DNA from: Salinibaculum litoreum
GTDB lineage: Archaea > Halobacteriota > Halobacteria > Halobacteriales > Haloarculaceae
DNA: 64,000 nt
Direction of reading: 5' to 3'
Assembly (NCBI GenBank): GCA_009789175.1
Contig: CP046867.1
Span: forward strand, 186,001-250,000
A program made the translations under genes and the position numbers. Below are positions 7,719 through 15,911 of the stretch, piece by piece (within the stretch, counting starts at the first letter, position 1; each line of letters begins with the position of its first letter). Under the pieces are notes generated by a model that saw only the letters and a list, made by a program, of their open reading frames with translations, ran no database searches and was not told the DNA's origin.

Positions 7719-8759
7719 CTATCCAAATGTCTCAGCAGGCCCAAACACCCACGGTTGAGTCACGTCTTGCATTGCTGCGGAGAGCATCTCATCGTGGTCA
7801 TTACCGTATCGATCCCGACGGTAGGCGTTTCCGATAACCGGAATTGACTCTTGGAGGACAACAGGCGCAATGTTTTGAGCTTGGTTTCTCCACTCACACG
7901 AGAATAATGAGGCATATCCAGCTGCCTGTCCAAACGCTTTCTGGAAGTCACGTGTTGAGGTCTTAGTAGCACTATTCTTTACTTCGACAACGAACCAGGA
8001 ATCATCCATCTTGATAATCATATCCGCGATAACTGATTTACCTGCATTATACAGTACTCTGCCAACTGGAACCTCACAGAAGACTTCAACATCTGCCTCG
8101 TTATTCGAGATCCACTCAACGAAACTTCGAGCGAGCTCATCTTCAGCAGGGCTATTGAGTGATTGCTTGCTGTTACGTGATATCCATGATGTGAGTTGCG
8201 GTCGCTGTGTATCGACTGGCGGGCTCACATCGTACATTCCTCTGCCATACCACTGCCCCCCTGCATAGGCTTTGACATCGATTCCAAGAGCCTGACAGAC
8301 AGCGAGAAGGCGAAGATCCTTCGGTCGAATTTTTTCGACGATTATCCGTTGCTCTATCTTCCCAACTGATTGTTTGGGCCGATAGATGGTCTTCCCGTCC
8401 TCGCCAGTGTCTGGATAGACGTGATGCTCAAACGTGCTCACCTGGGTTTTTGAGTCCCAGTAGCCACCGTTTTCAGTGGCCTTCTCACGAACGATCGAGC
8501 GGTCTCGGGGGAAGAGGTACGAATACTGGAGAATCTGTCCGATAGCATTGAAATTCAACCCCGGTATTTTTGCCTCTACAAGGATTACATCACCTCCTCT
8601 TGGAGGTTCTGCGAGTAGATCTATACTATAGCCTAGAATCCCGGCGGAGCCCTGAACTGTCTCGTACTGTCGCTGTACGCAGTTTCCTGTGGGATACTCG
8701 TCTTCGTACGGTTCAGATTGATGCTCGATGTACGCGTCAATGAGTTCGACTTCATTCAT
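7719..8759 (-). CDS. Orphan protein with two PD-(D/E)XK nuclease-like domains
   Basis: The 346-residue product appears to contain two related modules. Module one (residues about 40-100) reads GYSIDLLAEP, then VILVEAKIPGLNFNAIGQIL and QYSYLF. Module two (about 235-295) reads VIADMIIKMDDSWFVVEVKN, then FQKAFGQAAGYASLF. Each has the Asp before a hairpin, the E-x-K signature and a following helix with GQ and a Tyr, as in PD-(D/E)XK nucleases with a QxxxY-type helix. I cannot name the family. The gene is divergent from an unknown gene 112 bases away and sits between mobile-element scars, which suits a defence or restriction role; that is inference. Confidence 0.68.
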   Translation of the reverse strand: MNEVELIDAYIEHQSEPYEDEYPTGNCVQRQYETVQGSAGILGYSIDLLAEPPRGGDVILVEAKIPGLNFNAIGQILQYSYLFPRDRSIVREKATENGGYWDSKTQVSTFEHHVYPDTGEDGKTIYRPKQSVGKIEQRIIVEKIRPKDLRLLAVCQALGIDVKAYAGGQWYGRGMYDVSPPVDTQRPQLTSWISRNSKQSLNSPAEDELARSFVEWISNNEADVEVFCEVPVGRVLYNAGKSVIADMIIKMDDSWFVVEVKNSATKTSTRDFQKAFGQAAGYASLFSCEWRNQAQNIAPVVLQESIPVIGNAYRRDRYGNDHDEMLSAAMQDVTQPWVFGPAETFG

Positions 8760-8871
8760 GGATGGAGTAGGAGCGGCACCCGCCTACGGGTTATCGGTTA
8801 CTGCGAAGTATGTGCATCGGATTCTCCCAAGGCACCTGTATCTCTAAGTATCACTAGTAACATTTCAGGAC

Positions 8872-9417
8872 ATGGATCATCCGTCGGTTGAATTCAAACT
8901 CCCACTCGACGACGGTTATCATCGATTCAAAGTACCACGAAATACGACGCTGTTTTTCTGGGGGGCCATTGCACCAGGTACTCTGGAGCGCATTGCTCCG
9001 ATCGATACCCGTCGCGGTAGCCATCAGTTTATGGCGCTTTGCGAGGCTGAAAAGCGTATCTCGTGGTCACTCTGCGTGGAAGACGATCCGACGTCCCTTG
9101 TTTCAGAGATTTATAGAGAGAAAGGGTACAAGGGATTAGCTTGGTGGATCGCCTGTAATCCCCTGGAGTTACCAACATCTTTGGTAGTTCAGTTTAGAAC
9201 AGAGGGCGATCAACCGACGGTAGAGGGAGAGCCAGTCGTGCTCTGGACCGAGCAGGGGGAGATGGTCCCCTGGGGGACGACCGTCGAGAGTACGATGGAA
9301 CTCGTACCGTCATCTTCACAGGTGACGCAGTTCCCGACTCGGCGCGAAAGTCTGTGGGACCGCCATAAAGTGTACGTACCACTTCAACAACCGACCACTG
9401 AGGAAGTTCATGGGTAA
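8872..9417 (+). CDS. Unknown soluble protein, divergent partner of the two-domain nuclease-like gene
   Basis: The 181-residue product is acidic and has no membrane segment or signal peptide. Readable landmarks are SVEFKLPLDDGYHRFKVPRN near the start, a Trp-rich centre (ISWSLCVEDD, LAWWIACNP) and a basic, Pro-containing end. I do not recognise a domain. It begins 112 bases from the start of the nuclease-like gene on the other strand, so a shared regulatory region is likely. Start at the first ATG. Confidence 0.55.
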   Translation: MDHPSVEFKLPLDDGYHRFKVPRNTTLFFWGAIAPGTLERIAPIDTRRGSHQFMALCEAEKRISWSLCVEDDPTSLVSEIYREKGYKGLAWWIACNPLELPTSLVVQFRTEGDQPTVEGEPVVLWTEQGEMVPWGTTVESTMELVPSSSQVTQFPTRRESLWDRHKVYVPLQQPTTEEVHG

Positions 9418-9463
9418 CCAACGCTCAGATAGAACCGGACTTACTGTTGGTTAAGTAGTAGAA

Positions 9464-9628
9464 TTACATCTCGCGGTTGATCTCGAACTTTCGCATCGCT
9501 CGTTCAAATACGTCAGGATGTCGATGCGCGATGTTCTCGAGATGGTTTCGAACCGATTGCACGGCATCGACGTCGATATCTTCCGTGTCTTGCAGTTCAC
9601 GCCAGAACTGATGCATTTCTTCGCTCAC
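9464..9628 (-). CDS. Small helical protein, probably the 3' end of a gene cut by the IS element
   Basis: The 54-residue frame reads SEEMHQFWRELQDTED then AVQSVRNHLENIAHRHPDVF and ends NREM. It looks like two amphipathic helices. The first possible start, a GTG at 9628, lies exactly against the IS boundary at 9629. Either this is a complete small gene starting there or, more likely, the GTG is an internal Val codon of a longer gene whose 5' part was displaced. No function is assigned. Confidence 0.5.
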   Translation of the reverse strand: MSEEMHQFWRELQDTEDIDVDAVQSVRNHLENIAHRHPDVFERAMRKFEINREM

Positions 9629-10365
9629 GGCACTGTCTAGCCAAAGAGCGAACAGTTCTTAGAGACGGATGTTATGACCGCGCAAGAACTGTTCACCGTC
9701 TCTCTGTAACCGAATCCGCTTGAGTGTTGGGACGACGAGAGCACCGCGAGCGCCCTCAGAGCGCTCGCGGTGCGGCTTCATTCGACAGGAATTTCACTTC
9801 GTGAGACGACCGCCACGTTGGAGCAATTCGGCGTGATCCGGTCACATCAGGCGGTATGGCAGTGGGTTCACCGCACGGCGGAGCATGTGCCAGACCCGCC
9901 GACGGCGAAGCCGTCGCGGGTCGATGTCGACGAAGCTGCAGTGAAAATTGGCACAGTACAGCGCTGGCTGTCCGCCGCGATCGATGTCGAGACGAAACTT
10001 CTGCTCGGTGCAGTCGGATCTGAGCGGCGTGGAACCGATCCAGCTGCCGAGTTTCTCGGCCGACTGGCCGAGAAACACGACTTCTCTGAGACGACGTTTC
10101 TCGTCGACGGAATGGGCTATTTGACCGCGCTCGCGCGGTACGATCTGCGCGGCCACCTCGACTACGTCGAGCGGAATCTGATCGAAAAGTGGTTCCAGAC
10201 ACTTGCGATGCGGATCGACCGCTTTCATCAGACCTAGATGGGCGGTAGCGCCAGCGCACAGCGCTGGTTCGCCGCCTTCGTCTACTACTATAATTTCCAG
10301 CGACCGAATCAAGCGCTCGACGAACGCCTGTCGAGGAGGTGCAAAACTGTTGACTAGACCGTGCC
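9629..10365. mobile_element. IS6-like insertion sequence, copy alpha-1
   Basis: The element is bounded by GGCACTGTCTAG at 9629-9640 and CTAGACCGTGCC at 10354-10365, an imperfect terminal inverted repeat. It is 737 bases long and holds one degenerate DDE transposase on the plus strand. No matching 8-base target duplication is visible: TCGCTCAC on the left, TATAACAG on the right. Related but shorter-matching copies are at 16879 and 23363. Confidence 0.75.
9722..10357 (+). pseudogene. IS6-family transposase, interrupted by in-frame TAG
   Basis: The frame has an HTH region (TLEQFGVIRSHQAVWQWVHR) and DDE residues in RVDVDEAAVKIG, TFLVDGMGYLTAL and MRIDRFHQT. A TAG at 10235-10237 replaces the conserved Trp after HQT; the frame then continues MGGSASAQRWFAAF to a stop at 10355-10357. 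The N-terminal end is also degenerate, with a stop upstream of ECWDDEST. Confidence 0.8.
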
Positions 10366-10394
10366 TATAACAGTATAATATTCTATCATATAAG

Positions 10395-10553
10395 ATGGAT
10401 AGACGGAAATTCCTGACCAGTGGAATATGTGTCGGAGCGATTTCAGCGGCTGGTTGTGTGAGTTCTCCCCGCGGTAAACTACCCCGCCCTACTCCCTCGC
10501 TCCCGCAGTACGCTCGCTCGGTCCTTGAGGCCGGGGCCTCCGCGCTACCATAG
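10395..10553 (+). pseudogene. Lipoprotein N-terminal remnant fused to unrelated DNA
   Basis: The 52-residue frame begins MDRRKFLTSG and reaches ISAAGC, a twin-arginine-like signal and lipobox typical of haloarchaeal lipoproteins. Immediately after the Cys the sequence changes character (SSPRGKLPRPTPSLPQYAR) and stops. The DNA there, including the inverted repeat GCGG/CCGC around 10473-10489, resembles the transposon-end segments that follow TnpB-type genes in haloarchaea. The simplest reading is a lipoprotein gene truncated by such an end. Complete function is unlikely. Confidence 0.45.
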
Positions 10554-10604
10554 GTGAACCGCTCTATGGCATCCTAGGCACGCAAACCAACAGAGTGAGA
10601 GGCT

Positions 10605-10733
10605 TCAAGTAGCCAATTCGTCTAGCGCGTCTCGGTGAGACCGAACGGTTGCCGGTGAGATATCTGCGACCTCAACGACTTCTGACTGCGTGAGACACTG
10701 GGCTCGTTTCCACAGACCCAGTTGGCGAAGTCT
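10605..10733 (-). pseudogene. TFB-like C-terminal helix-turn-helix remnant
   Basis: The frame reads RLRQLGLWKRAQCLTQSEVV, then EVADISPATVRSHRDALDEL and a TGA at 10605-10607. The LTQSEVVEVADISPATVR pattern matches the last helices of archaeal TFB, and resembles the remnant at 1284-1439. It is joined to HsdS-like DNA with no gap, so a deletion or recombination brought the two fragments together. Another HTH family is possible. Confidence 0.42.
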
Positions 10734-11165
10734 TGTGAAGTCGCCATCGGTTCGCTCATGATACCCGAAAAGCCGACCGATGCGGTACGCGAGAGGAAGA
10801 CTGTACTCTCAGGAAGAAGATGTGCCCCGGAATTTTCCATCCCGAGTTTGCTGATCTGGTGCTCGGTTTCGTAGAGATAGCGCTTGCGTCCTTCACGGAA
10901 CGACTTGATGTGGGAGGTCGTGACCCACGGAATGTCGGTGTCCTCCCAGTACTCGTCATTAGAGTGGTCGGGAGTGTGGCTAGAGTGGAGTTCAGCGACA
11001 AAACGGGTGCGGACGACATCCCAATGTTTGGGAACCTGGCCTACCCAGTCCCCCGGAATCGATGAATTCAACGGGTGATAAACTTCCAGTCGTACTCTGT
11101 TTAATCAGTGTCTTCCGTTTCTCCTGAAGGTGGTCTAGCTCTGTCTGCCCGCTGCTGGTCGCGCA
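10722..11165 (-). pseudogene. hsdS: Type I restriction specificity subunit (HsdS) remnant
   Basis: From about 11165 one frame gives the helical spacer ELDHLQEKRKTLIKQ that follows a target-recognition domain. After a frameshift, a second frame gives the start of a recognition domain: GDWVGQVPKHWDVVRTRF, then IPWVTTSHIKSFREGR, ESTVFLSRTASVGFSGIM and MATSQDFANWVCG. The sequence then breaks into the TFB-like tail. Only about a third of a normal HsdS (roughly 400 residues) remains and no HsdM or HsdR is nearby, so the system is lost. Confidence 0.72.
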
Positions 11166-11290
11166 TTGACTGACGTGATCTCTGACTGAACCTCCCGGTC
11201 AGGGAACCGTTTTTCCAGGCGAACGTTGCCAGGATTGGTTGATCTTTCTATTAGATCTTATTTATGTACATAGAATGTTCCGACACGGAA

Positions 11291-11299
11291 GTTTAAGTA
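11291..11299 (+). promoter_or_regulatory. TATA-like element for a leaderless small gene
   Basis: GTTTAAGTA is centred about 30 bases before the GTG at 11325. This is the spacing expected if transcription starts at or next to the start codon. Confidence 0.5.
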
Positions 11300-11324
11300 A
11301 AATTGTGTTGGTTCTGATCATAGA

Positions 11325-11477
11325 GTGACGGAACAGAATGAAATAGGGGAGGAAGATGGGGACGATCCGACCACGAGGACGGTCCACTGTCCGAACTGTG
11401 ACATGGTTCGTGAAGTGCGCGTTACGGTCCCGTGGCAGGATGATATCTGCTTGCAAGGTGGGGAGCCCGTCCAGTAA
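11325..11477 (+). CDS. Small acidic protein with one CPNC motif
   Basis: The 50-residue product starts at a GTG (MTEQNEIGEEDG) and has HCPNCDMVREVRVTVPWQDD followed by a further Cys (DICLQ) and a TAA. It resembles the small CxxC proteins abundant in haloarchaea, many of which bind zinc, but only one full CxxC knuckle is present. A TATA-like element at the leaderless distance supports the gene. No function is known. Confidence 0.5.
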   Translation: MTEQNEIGEEDGDDPTTRTVHCPNCDMVREVRVTVPWQDDICLQGGEPVQ

Positions 11478-11933
11478 GTCGCTCCAGATCGAGTCCAAGA
11501 AGCGGACGTCCGCTCAAGACGCCGACCCGTCGGACCGGACATCCGACGATCAAGATTCGACTGGGAAACGCAGTCACCGTGACAGTAACTCCTCACTCGA
11601 GTAGTCTCGATGTCTGTCCAAGAGTAGCTCATCAGACCCCGCACCGTGGATAGCTGTCTTCTCCCAACAACCTTTCAAGCCTGTCTCAGTGATGACTTCG
11701 ATAACTGCTCGAGCGAGGAGACCCACATTTACCGAACCCAACGAATGTTCGTTCGTAGCGCCCATTTTAGTTTTGCATGCGAGATGTGGATTCTCTCGAA
11801 GGACCCGTACACGCGGTCGTGACACCCGCACCGAGGCTATCAGGATTTGTCGAACTCCGAGTAACGTCAGCCACTCGAAGCACTCAATGTCACGAGAAGA
11901 TACTCTTTTGAACACCAAGAGGAATGTAGCTGC
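11478..11933. other. Intergenic stretch without a supported gene
   Basis: Several open frames cross this 456-base stretch but none has a recognisable domain or convincing composition. A minus-strand frame at 11574-11768 (MGATNEHSLGSVN onward) is the best of them and remains unsupported. It probably holds decayed DNA and the promoter of the glycosyltransferase. Confidence 0.4.
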
Positions 11934-13067
11934 ATGGCGCGACACTCTAAGATGCGGATTCTCCTCTGCTCAGATTACCTCCCACCGAGCGACGGTGGTG
12001 TCGAGCAAGTAGTACAGAAGCTTGCCATGCACCTTATTGAAGAAGGATACGAGGTGGGGATTTTTACGCTGAATGATGGAACTCGTAAGTTCGACTTACA
12101 GAACAATCCTGATATCTCGTTCTATACGGCTTCGGCGATTGATCTCACCGACACGGTTGGCCTGCAAAGCATGTTCTCCTTGTCGGCGTTGCGGGAGTTC
12201 AGACATGTGTTGCAAGGGTTTCAGCCAGATGTCGTACACGTGCATAACCGGTTCTTTTACACCTCAGCGCTGGCTGCCCTCTACTCACTTCGCGCGGAAT
12301 ATAAGCTGGTGACGACACTTCATCTCGGCGACATTGGGATGATATCCGGAGTTGGAGGTGCCGCCGCGCGGACCTTTGAACAGACAGTGAGCCGGTTCGT
12401 CATCTCGCGGAGCGACCAAGTGATTTGCGTGAGTTCGGCTGCCGAGTCGATTGCACGATCTCTCGGAGCGAAACGAACCGCAGTGATTCGGAACGCTGTC
12501 GACATTGAGGAGTTTTCCCCAGTTCCCGCCAAGAAGAAGTCGCTGCTGTACATCGGTCGCCTCGTCCGAAACAATGGCATCCAGGACTTGCTCAGCGCAC
12601 TTCCGGGAGTATTAGAAGCACATCCAGACGCGGAGGTCCACATCGTCGGAAATGGGCCCCTCGAAGCGGAGGTATACAAGTCGATTCGGGTAGCCGGGCT
12701 TTCGGACTCAGTAACTGTCTACGACTACGTGCCGGACATTTCCGAGATGTACGACCGCGCGAGCGTGTTTTGCCGGCCGTCGTATTCAGAAGGCCTTCCG
12801 CTCACAATGCTCGAAGCGATGGCGTCCGGAGTTCCGCCTGTTGTCACAGCCATCGCAGGTGTACCCGAAGTCGTCACCGACCGCAAAACGGGGGTCCTGC
12901 TGGAACCTAGACAGTCTGATAAGATTGAAACGGCAATCGTCGAGTTGTTCAAGGACGAAACGTTCCGGGCGGAACTCGCCAAGAACGCGCGCGAGTACGT
13001 CGCCAATAACCTGACGTGGGAGCAGCGAGCACGAGAAGTCAGCGACGTGTATCAAAACGTTTTCTGA
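11934..13067 (+). CDS. Glycosyltransferase, GT4 family
   Basis: This 377-residue GT-B enzyme has the N-terminal loop YLPPSDGGVEQVVQKLA, with the Gly-rich turn. VVHVHNRFF and VTTLHLGD follow in the acceptor half. The C-terminal half has LLYIGRLVRNNGIQDLLSAL, then VYDYVPDISEMY and SEGLPLTMLEAMASG, the E(x7)E donor-binding motif. It would transfer a sugar from a nucleotide donor to a lipid-linked or glycan acceptor at the cytoplasmic face. An internal ATG six codons in (11952, MRILLC) is an equally good start. It is followed 65 bases later by a phosphatase-fold enzyme and probably opens the glycan cluster. Confidence 0.9.
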   Translation: MARHSKMRILLCSDYLPPSDGGVEQVVQKLAMHLIEEGYEVGIFTLNDGTRKFDLQNNPDISFYTASAIDLTDTVGLQSMFSLSALREFRHVLQGFQPDVVHVHNRFFYTSALAALYSLRAEYKLVTTLHLGDIGMISGVGGAAARTFEQTVSRFVISRSDQVICVSSAAESIARSLGAKRTAVIRNAVDIEEFSPVPAKKKSLLYIGRLVRNNGIQDLLSALPGVLEAHPDAEVHIVGNGPLEAEVYKSIRVAGLSDSVTVYDYVPDISEMYDRASVFCRPSYSEGLPLTMLEAMASGVPPVVTAIAGVPEVVTDRKTGVLLEPRQSDKIETAIVELFKDETFRAELAKNAREYVANNLTWEQRAREVSDVYQNVF

Positions 13068-13132
13068 GAGGTTGCCAATTTCTATCGGAGTGCGTAAACC
13101 TATTATCTGTCGTCGTCAAATAGTTCTCGAAA

Positions 13133-14593
13133 ATGAGTCAGCGACATAATGTGATTCTACTCGTAATGGACACCGCTAGATACGACTTTGCTTACGGGGA
13201 AAAAAACGGGGTGGAGGTCGCACCGGAGATCAACAGTCTCGCGGAGTCCGGCACGAAATTCACAAACGCATTTAGCGCTGCGCCATGGACGTTGCCTTCT
13301 CACAGTTCGCTTTTCACTGGCCAGTATCCATCCAAGCACGGCGCTCACGCTGAATCGAAACATCTCCCGGAAGACAGTGCGACAATCGCGGAGGCATTCT
13401 CCTCAGCAGGATATGATACAGTCGCCGCCTCAAACAACGCCTGGATCAGCGAGTCCTTCGGGTTCGGCCGCGGATTTGACGACTTCTACAAAGGTTGGCA
13501 ATACGTCCAGTCTGAAACCGACTTGGGGAAAGCCGGCTTGATAAATGAAGGGCGGGATATGTGGCGAGCGGTCGCGAAAGAAGTGTTCAACGGGGACATC
13601 GCGAAAAATCTCGTAAATGCGATATACGCCAAACTGCGGTTCAGCGAGTCCAACGACGATGGTGCACGGCGGACGAACGAATGGATCACGGATTGGATAA
13701 CCTCTCGTCGCAGCGACGATCCATTCTTCATGTTCATCAATTATCTTGAGCCCCATTTGGATTACTCGCCACCGCGTGAGGTAGCAGAGCGCTTCCTCCC
13801 CGATAATATCAGTTACGAGGAAGCCATGGACGTGCCGCAGAACGCGTGGAAGTACGTCACTGACCAACTGTCGCTCACGGAGTCAGAGTTCGACATCCTG
13901 GAGTGTCTATACGCGGCGGAGATCGCGTACGCTGACGCCAAGATCGGGAAATTAGTCGACCACCTCAAATCGGAGGAAGAGTGGGACGATACAATCCTCC
14001 TAATACTCGGCGACCACGGGGAAAACATCGGCGACCATGAGCTGATGGACCACCAGTATTGTCTCTACGACTCACTGTTACACGTTCCGCTGGTCGCTCA
14101 CGGCGGTCCGTTCACCGGCCGTGGAGTCAACGAAGACCTAGTGCAACTTACGGATGTCGCCCCCACACTCCTCTCAGAGCTAAACATCGAGAGTCCGGCG
14201 TTCCACGAGCAGACGCAGGCAACCGAGATCTTCGACGGCGAGCGAGAGTCAGTGATTGCCGAATACATCGCTCCACAGCCCTCGCGTGAATCCATTGAGC
14301 AACGGGTTGGTGACCCAGACAACGTGATGGACACGTACGACCGCTCACTGCGGGCGATTCGTACCCAGACGTTCAAATTTATTCGCGGGTCGGATGGTGC
14401 CACAGAACTGTTCAACGTTGCTGACGATCCGAACGAACGACACAATGTGTCCGACGAACACCCGGATGTTAGCGCAGAGATGAGCAATGAACTCGACACT
14501 TGGGAGCAGTCCTTCACCCCGATAGAGGTGAGCGGCGACAACGATGTTGACGAGTCAACGCAGGATCGGTTGGAAGATTTAGGCTATATCTGA
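13133..14593 (+). CDS. Alkaline phosphatase superfamily enzyme (annotated as sulfatase)
   Basis: The 486-residue product has the superfamily metal sites: NVILLVMDTAR (Asp13), the nucleophile region APWTLPSHSSLFTG with Thr53, LGDHGEN (about residue 293) and LMDHQYCLYDSLLHVPL. The true sulfatase signature C/S-x-P-x-R, needed for formylglycine, is absent; T-L-P-S-H stands in its place, as in Thr-nucleophile transferases of the LtaS kind. It may therefore move or remove phosphate or sulfate groups on surface glycans; the substrate is unknown. There is no signal peptide. It overlaps the next gene (minus strand) by 15 bases at their 3' ends. Two paralogues are at 19337 and 26090. Confidence 0.88.
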   Translation: MSQRHNVILLVMDTARYDFAYGEKNGVEVAPEINSLAESGTKFTNAFSAAPWTLPSHSSLFTGQYPSKHGAHAESKHLPEDSATIAEAFSSAGYDTVAASNNAWISESFGFGRGFDDFYKGWQYVQSETDLGKAGLINEGRDMWRAVAKEVFNGDIAKNLVNAIYAKLRFSESNDDGARRTNEWITDWITSRRSDDPFFMFINYLEPHLDYSPPREVAERFLPDNISYEEAMDVPQNAWKYVTDQLSLTESEFDILECLYAAEIAYADAKIGKLVDHLKSEEEWDDTILLILGDHGENIGDHELMDHQYCLYDSLLHVPLVAHGGPFTGRGVNEDLVQLTDVAPTLLSELNIESPAFHEQTQATEIFDGERESVIAEYIAPQPSRESIEQRVGDPDNVMDTYDRSLRAIRTQTFKFIRGSDGATELFNVADDPNERHNVSDEHPDVSAEMSNELDTWEQSFTPIEVSGDNDVDESTQDRLEDLGYI

Positions 14594-15724
14594 GTCAGCA
14601 AGAGCCGAGAAAACAGAATTCGCCTCGTCTTTGAAGTTTTCGAACGTATGAGCCTCCGCTACTTCGCGGCCGTTCTCGGCGAGAGGTCGAAGCGCCTTCG
14701 GGTTAGATAATGCGCCATCTAAGACGTTCGATAATTTTTTCTGATTATCAGTGTCAAATAAAAACCCATTCAAGCCATCCGTGACGTAGTCCCTGATCCC
14801 ATACGTATCAGAACCAATCACAGGTGTTCCTGAAGCTAAGGCCTCAAGCCCGGTTGTCATATAGCCTTCCATGAGCGAGGGGACGACGAACAGGAGCGAG
14901 TCACGATACAAGCGTTGTTTTTCCTCCTCATCCACATAGCCGTGAAATTCGATGTTCTCGACGTCTCGCTCGTCCACCAATTGCCGGATCGACTCCTCGC
15001 GGTTCCCCGTACCGGCGATCGAGAGTGTGTAGTCGTCGTACTTTCCCCCAATGTCGGCCCATGCTTCGATTAGGCACCGTACGTTCTTCCTCGGTGTAAT
15101 TCTACCCAGATAGAGAATCCGTTTTGAATCCGGGTCGAAAGTATACTGGAAGTCCGAGAGATTGATGCAGGGGTTCAAAACGTTTCCATTATCGATCCTC
15201 GTATTGGTCGTCATTCGCGTCTTCGTACTCTCACTGGCACAGACCACCGCTGGATTGTTCATGTACGGGAGAAATCTGTCAATCAAATTCACGACAGTCC
15301 CTTTGATTGGACCGTTGAACGTCCACGCTTCGTTGAAGAAGGCAGTGTGCATGAAAATCGCATTCGTCGAGTCCCCAGACAAGAAATGGGCAGGATAGTA
15401 CGGAATGTGAGAAATGTCATCAATGATTATATCTGGCTCTGTCTCCCTAATCACTTTCCGGAATTTTCTAACGCCCCTTATCGATCCAGTTAGACGACCA
15501 ACTGAAGTTTCCGGATTTTGGTAAGGAAACTCGTAGAAGGTCCCATATGTATTTCTTTTAGAGGTTTTTTCTGTAGGGGTCGGACAAATGATATTGACCG
15601 CCCATCCGGAGTCACTCAAGGCTCTCCCAATGTTACACATCAACCTTCCTGCGCCGCCGGACGGTAACTGGTGAAGCGAACGAGCGGACCGAATCAAAAT
15701 TCGGCGATTTGGTTTCTGTTTCAT
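14579..15724 (-). CDS. Glycosyltransferase, GT4 family
   Basis: The 381-residue GT-B protein has the N-terminal loop LPSGGAGRLMCNIGRAL. Its C-terminal half carries ILYLGRITPRKNVRCLIEAW, then IEFHGYVDEEEKQRLYRDS and PSLMEGYMTTGLEALASGTP with the E(x7)E motif. It is 32% richer in A and T runs than the 30-50 kb genes by eye, consistent with an acquired glycan island. The 3' end overlaps the upstream phosphatase-fold gene tail-to-tail. The ATG at 15724 is preceded by a stop, so the start is secure. Confidence 0.88.
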   Translation of the reverse strand: MKQKPNRRILIRSARSLHQLPSGGAGRLMCNIGRALSDSGWAVNIICPTPTEKTSKRNTYGTFYEFPYQNPETSVGRLTGSIRGVRKFRKVIRETEPDIIIDDISHIPYYPAHFLSGDSTNAIFMHTAFFNEAWTFNGPIKGTVVNLIDRFLPYMNNPAVVCASESTKTRMTTNTRIDNGNVLNPCINLSDFQYTFDPDSKRILYLGRITPRKNVRCLIEAWADIGGKYDDYTLSIAGTGNREESIRQLVDERDVENIEFHGYVDEEEKQRLYRDSLLFVVPSLMEGYMTTGLEALASGTPVIGSDTYGIRDYVTDGLNGFLFDTDNQKKLSNVLDGALSNPKALRPLAENGREVAEAHTFENFKDEANSVFSALADSDIA

Positions 15725-15911
15725 GTCCTCATCGCTTAATGCTGGCCTAGATTAGTCATATAATGCAGTGGCAATAACCTAACCGGTATGCGTTGGGATC
15801 AATTGACACTACATAGAAATATTAGATTTAGTGAATCCCTGCTGAATAATTTATTATAGACTTAGATTGAGGAGTTTTGCAACATTGAATCGTCATCAAA
15901 TACAGTAGCCA

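Noticed and set aside
11574-11945. Minus-strand frame upstream of the GT4 gene
   Set aside because: Part of it (MGATNEHSLGSVN onward) looks slightly protein-like, but there is no domain, no promoter and no context; not enough for a gene call.
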